DNA of 64,000 nt, taken from assembly GCA_947450675.1 (NCBI GenBank), contig CANFWI010000003.1, positions 1-64,000 on the forward strand, given 5' to 3'. This stretch comes from Comamonadaceae bacterium. Its GTDB lineage: Bacteria > Pseudomonadota > Gammaproteobacteria > Burkholderiales > Burkholderiaceae_C. The notes under the pieces were generated by a model. That model made no database searches and was not told the origin of the DNA. It saw only the letters and a list, made by a program, of their open reading frames with translations. Positions 61,182 through 64,000 of this stretch are shown piece by piece; the first letter of the stretch is position 1, and each line of letters begins with the position of its first letter. The position numbers and the translations under genes are program-made.

Positions 61182-61988
61182 ATGAATAGTTTTTTGCTGA
61201 GCGCGTTGAGCAAGCTTGGATTTGCATCTAGCGAAACACCAACCGATGATCTCGTTGCGGGGCATGCCGCTTTAGTCCAAAAAGACTTCGCAACAGCGTT
61301 TAAAAAATTCAAGCGCGCAGCCACCCAAGGAAACGCAGCAGCACAAATTGAAGTCGGACATTTTTTCCGCGATGGGCTGGGCATTCGACCCAACCTCGTC
61401 AAAGCAGTGCATTGGTATCGGCTTGCAGCCCTTCAGGGCAATGTGATGGCACAGTTCAATTTGGGCGTTATTCACAACAACGGCGAAGGGAACTTGCAAG
61501 ATTTCACTGAGGCGGTGCACTGGTATCAACTGGCTGCGTTACAAGGACATGCGAACGCCCAGAGCAACCTAGGCCTCATGTACGAAAAAGGCCAAGGCGT
61601 TTTACAAGACTACGCGGAGGCGTTGAACTGGTATCGGCGGGCCTCAGAACAAGGACATCTGGTCGCGCAGTTCAACTCGGGGCTGTTGTACGAAAAAGGC
61701 GAAGGGACCACCCAAAACTTCGCCGAGGCATTGAAATGGTATCGGCTTGCAGCCCTTCAGGGGCATAGCGAGGCGCAAGGCAACCTCGGCGTCATGTATG
61801 CCAAAGGTGAAGGCGTCGACCAAGACTACAAAAGTGCCCATATGTGGTTCAACATTGCCGCCGCCGCCGGTCACAGTGTGGCCACTCAAAACCGGGATGC
61901 GATGACCCAAAATATGAATGCACAACAAATCAGCGAAGCGCAAAAAATGGCGCGAGACTGGCAAGCTGGGCGTATATTGCCCGGATGA
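61182..61988 (+). CDS. Sel1-like repeat protein
   Basis: About five tandem units of type A.WYRLAALQGHAEAQ.NLGVMYEKGEGV.QDY.EA. Confidence 0.92.
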   Translation: MNSFLLSALSKLGFASSETPTDDLVAGHAALVQKDFATAFKKFKRAATQGNAAAQIEVGHFFRDGLGIRPNLVKAVHWYRLAALQGNVMAQFNLGVIHNNGEGNLQDFTEAVHWYQLAALQGHANAQSNLGLMYEKGQGVLQDYAEALNWYRRASEQGHLVAQFNSGLLYEKGEGTTQNFAEALKWYRLAALQGHSEAQGNLGVMYAKGEGVDQDYKSAHMWFNIAAAAGHSVATQNRDAMTQNMNAQQISEAQKMARDWQAGRILPG

Positions 61989-63460
61989 GTTATCAACCGC
62001 ACCACCATCATCGATCTGACTTGGTCAGAATTGCCACACAGGCCATGATCGATCGGGGGTTGGCGCCAGAGTTTTCGGCTCACGCGCTGGGGCAACTGGC
62101 CGACATCACAGGGCCCGGACACGACGACAGCCCCGACATTCTTGATTTGACTGACCTGCTGTGGTGCTCCATCGACAACGATGATTCGATGGACCTCGAC
62201 CAGTTGACGGTTTGCGAGTCATTGGCGCACGGTGCGCTGCGCGTTCAGGTGGCGATTGCCGACGTTGATGCGTTGGTCGAGCTCGGCTCTCCGATTGATT
62301 CCCACGCACGCTTGAACACAACCACGGTCTACACCTCGGCGCGGATTTTCCCCATGCTGCCGGAGCGGCTTTCAACCGATCTGACCTCGCTGAATCCACA
62401 ACAAAACCGGCTGGCGCTGGTAACCGACATGGTGTTTGACGCTGACGGCGTGTTGACCCAATCAAGCTTGTACCGGGCATGGGTGCGCAACCAGGCCAAG
62501 CTGGCTTACGACGCAGTGTCAGCCTGGATTGAAGGCAGCGGTGCATTGCCAACAGCGGCTGCGGCGGTACCGGGGATGGCCGTACAACTGCAGTTACAGG
62601 ACGGCATGGCTCAGCGCCTGCGGACTTTGCGCCATGCGCAAGGCTCATTGGAATTTGAAAGCTCCCAACCGCGGGCGGTTTTTGAGGGCTCGCGGGTGGT
62701 CGACTTGCAGCAGCAGGTGCAAAACCGGGCGCGCCAATTGATCGAGGAATTCATGATCGCCACCAACGGCTGCACGGCGCGCTACTTGAGCAGCCGGGGC
62801 CGAGATTCACTGCGGCGGGTGGTGCGCACGCCTGAGCGCTGGCAGCGCATCGTGACGGTCGCGCACGACCGCGGTCACACCCTGCCGGCCGAACCAGATG
62901 CCAAAGCGCTGTCGGATTTTCTGGCGGCACAGCACCGCAAAGACCCTTTGCACTTTCAAGACTTGTCGCTGATCATCGTGAAGCTGCTGGGTTCGGGCGA
63001 ATACACGGTGGAGTCTCCGCAGATGGAACCGGTCGGGCATTTTGGTCTGGCGGTACGCGACTACACACACTCGACCGCACCGAATCGGCGCTACCCAGAC
63101 CTGATCACCGCCCGGCTATTGAAAGCAACACTCAAGGGCGAGCCGTCGCCCTACTCCCAAGCCGAGCTCGGGCTGCTGGCCCAACACTGCACAGTGCAAG
63201 AAGACGCCGCGCAAAAGGTCGAACGACAAATGCGCAAGTCTGACGCTGCGATGGTGCTGGAGTCGCGCATCGGTCAGCGCTTTGAAGCCTTGGTGACCGG
63301 CAGCACGCCCAGCGGCGTGTGGGTGCGTATTTTTTCGCCGCCCGCAGAAGGAAAGTTGGTCGCTGGACAAGAAGGCTTGAACGTTGGCGACGCCTTGCGG
63401 GTCAAGCTGACGGGTACGAACGTAGAGCGCGGTTTTATCGATTTTGTGCGGGTGGGCTGA
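61985..63460 (+). CDS. RNase II/R family (RNB domain) ribonuclease
   Basis: DLLWCSIDNDDSMDLDQLTV; RVQVAIADVDALVELGSPID; YTHSTAPNRRYPDLITARLL. Confidence 0.9.
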   Translation: MSYQPHHHHRSDLVRIATQAMIDRGLAPEFSAHALGQLADITGPGHDDSPDILDLTDLLWCSIDNDDSMDLDQLTVCESLAHGALRVQVAIADVDALVELGSPIDSHARLNTTTVYTSARIFPMLPERLSTDLTSLNPQQNRLALVTDMVFDADGVLTQSSLYRAWVRNQAKLAYDAVSAWIEGSGALPTAAAAVPGMAVQLQLQDGMAQRLRTLRHAQGSLEFESSQPRAVFEGSRVVDLQQQVQNRARQLIEEFMIATNGCTARYLSSRGRDSLRRVVRTPERWQRIVTVAHDRGHTLPAEPDAKALSDFLAAQHRKDPLHFQDLSLIIVKLLGSGEYTVESPQMEPVGHFGLAVRDYTHSTAPNRRYPDLITARLLKATLKGEPSPYSQAELGLLAQHCTVQEDAAQKVERQMRKSDAAMVLESRIGQRFEALVTGSTPSGVWVRIFSPPAEGKLVAGQEGLNVGDALRVKLTGTNVERGFIDFVRVG

Positions 63461-64000
63461 CGCTGAGGGCGCCTGATGTGGCTTCGGCCAAGATGGTTTC
63501 AGCCAGCAGCGCGATCGGCTTGTCGACCAGTTTGCCATCGACGGCAATCGCCCCCAGCGGGCCGCTGGCCAAAGCTGCGATGACCTTTTTAGCCCATTCA
63601 ATTTGCGCCACCGTCGGCGCAAAGGCCGTGTGCACACCCGCTACCTGACGCGGATGAATGCACAACTTGGCACCAAAGCCGAAGCGGCGCGAGCGGCGCA
63701 CGTCTTCTTCGAGCTGGGTGTTGTCGTCAATCGCCAGCGACACGCCGTCGATCGGGGCCGGTAAACCCGCCCGTCTAGAAGCCAAGACCAGTTGTGTCCG
63801 CACGCTGTCGAGTTCTTCGCCGTCACCTTGAATGCCGGAGTCAGACATGAAATCAAAGGAGCCAAAAGCCAGACGCGTCACGCCCGTGACCTGCGCCAAT
63901 GGCAAGGCTTCAAACCAGCCAGCGACAGACTCCACCAAGGGGATCAGGCCCTGCCCTGGCCGCAAGCGGCTGGCCAGTTGGCGCAGCCCGTCGGCCGACT
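63435..64000 (-). CDS. HpcH/HpaI aldolase / CitE-like CoA ester lyase, 5' end beyond window
   Basis: LIPLVESVAGWFEALPLAQ...RLAFGSFDFMSDSGIQGDGEELDSVRTQLVLASRRAGLPAPIDGV...FGFGAKLCIHPRQVAGVHTAF; frame open to window end. Confidence 0.9.
   Translation of the reverse strand, partial: SADGLRQLASRLRPGQGLIPLVESVAGWFEALPLAQVTGVTRLAFGSFDFMSDSGIQGDGEELDSVRTQLVLASRRAGLPAPIDGVSLAIDDNTQLEEDVRRSRRFGFGAKLCIHPRQVAGVHTAFAPTVAQIEWAKKVIAALASGPLGAIAVDGKLVDKPIALLAETILAEATSGALSVSPPAQNR

Noticed and set aside
1-64000. CRISPR array, phage-defence island, transposase or prophage
   Set aside because: Looked for regularly spaced direct repeats and for typical defence or mobile proteins; none recognised apart from the TA pair and the REP-like element.

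Overview
The window reads as a ~64 kb piece of a betaproteobacterial chromosome (gene order and proteins resemble Burkholderiales/Comamonadaceae; this is inference). Most of it is housekeeping: tRNA-Asn (5' truncated), umuDC with a consensus SOS box, tRNA-Lys, tcdA, pal/tolB, msbA, rng-maf-rlmH-rsfS-nadD-hemF-purD-yebC, upp, trhO, clpS-clpA, clpB, moaE-moaD-moeA-mobB-thrC-hom-aminotransferase, bcp, phoH, phaR, an RNB ribonuclease and a truncated CitE-like lyase. The main accessory region (about 36.96-50.05 kb) is a catabolic island: two different FAD monooxygenases, a LigW-like amidohydrolase/decarboxylase, a class II aldolase/decarboxylase-like protein, a TPP enzyme, four Bug-type substrate-binding proteins with no visible TctA/TctB partner, and three consecutive regulators (LysR-MarR-LysR). 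The most unusual structural signal is a small toxin-antitoxin module (24473-25082) that lies exactly between the present 3' end of a glutathione S-transferase gene and a second, decayed but still frame-recognisable copy of that 3' end, which runs into the terminator shared with clpA. Other notable items: a tandem CAP-domain protein with a degenerate first copy, an RsfS with a histone-H1-like Lys/Ala tail, a 32-bp-arm inverted repeat upstream of mobB, and several strong local palindromes. No CRISPR array, transposase, integrase or prophage was recognised. No complete, clearly novel multi-gene system was established.
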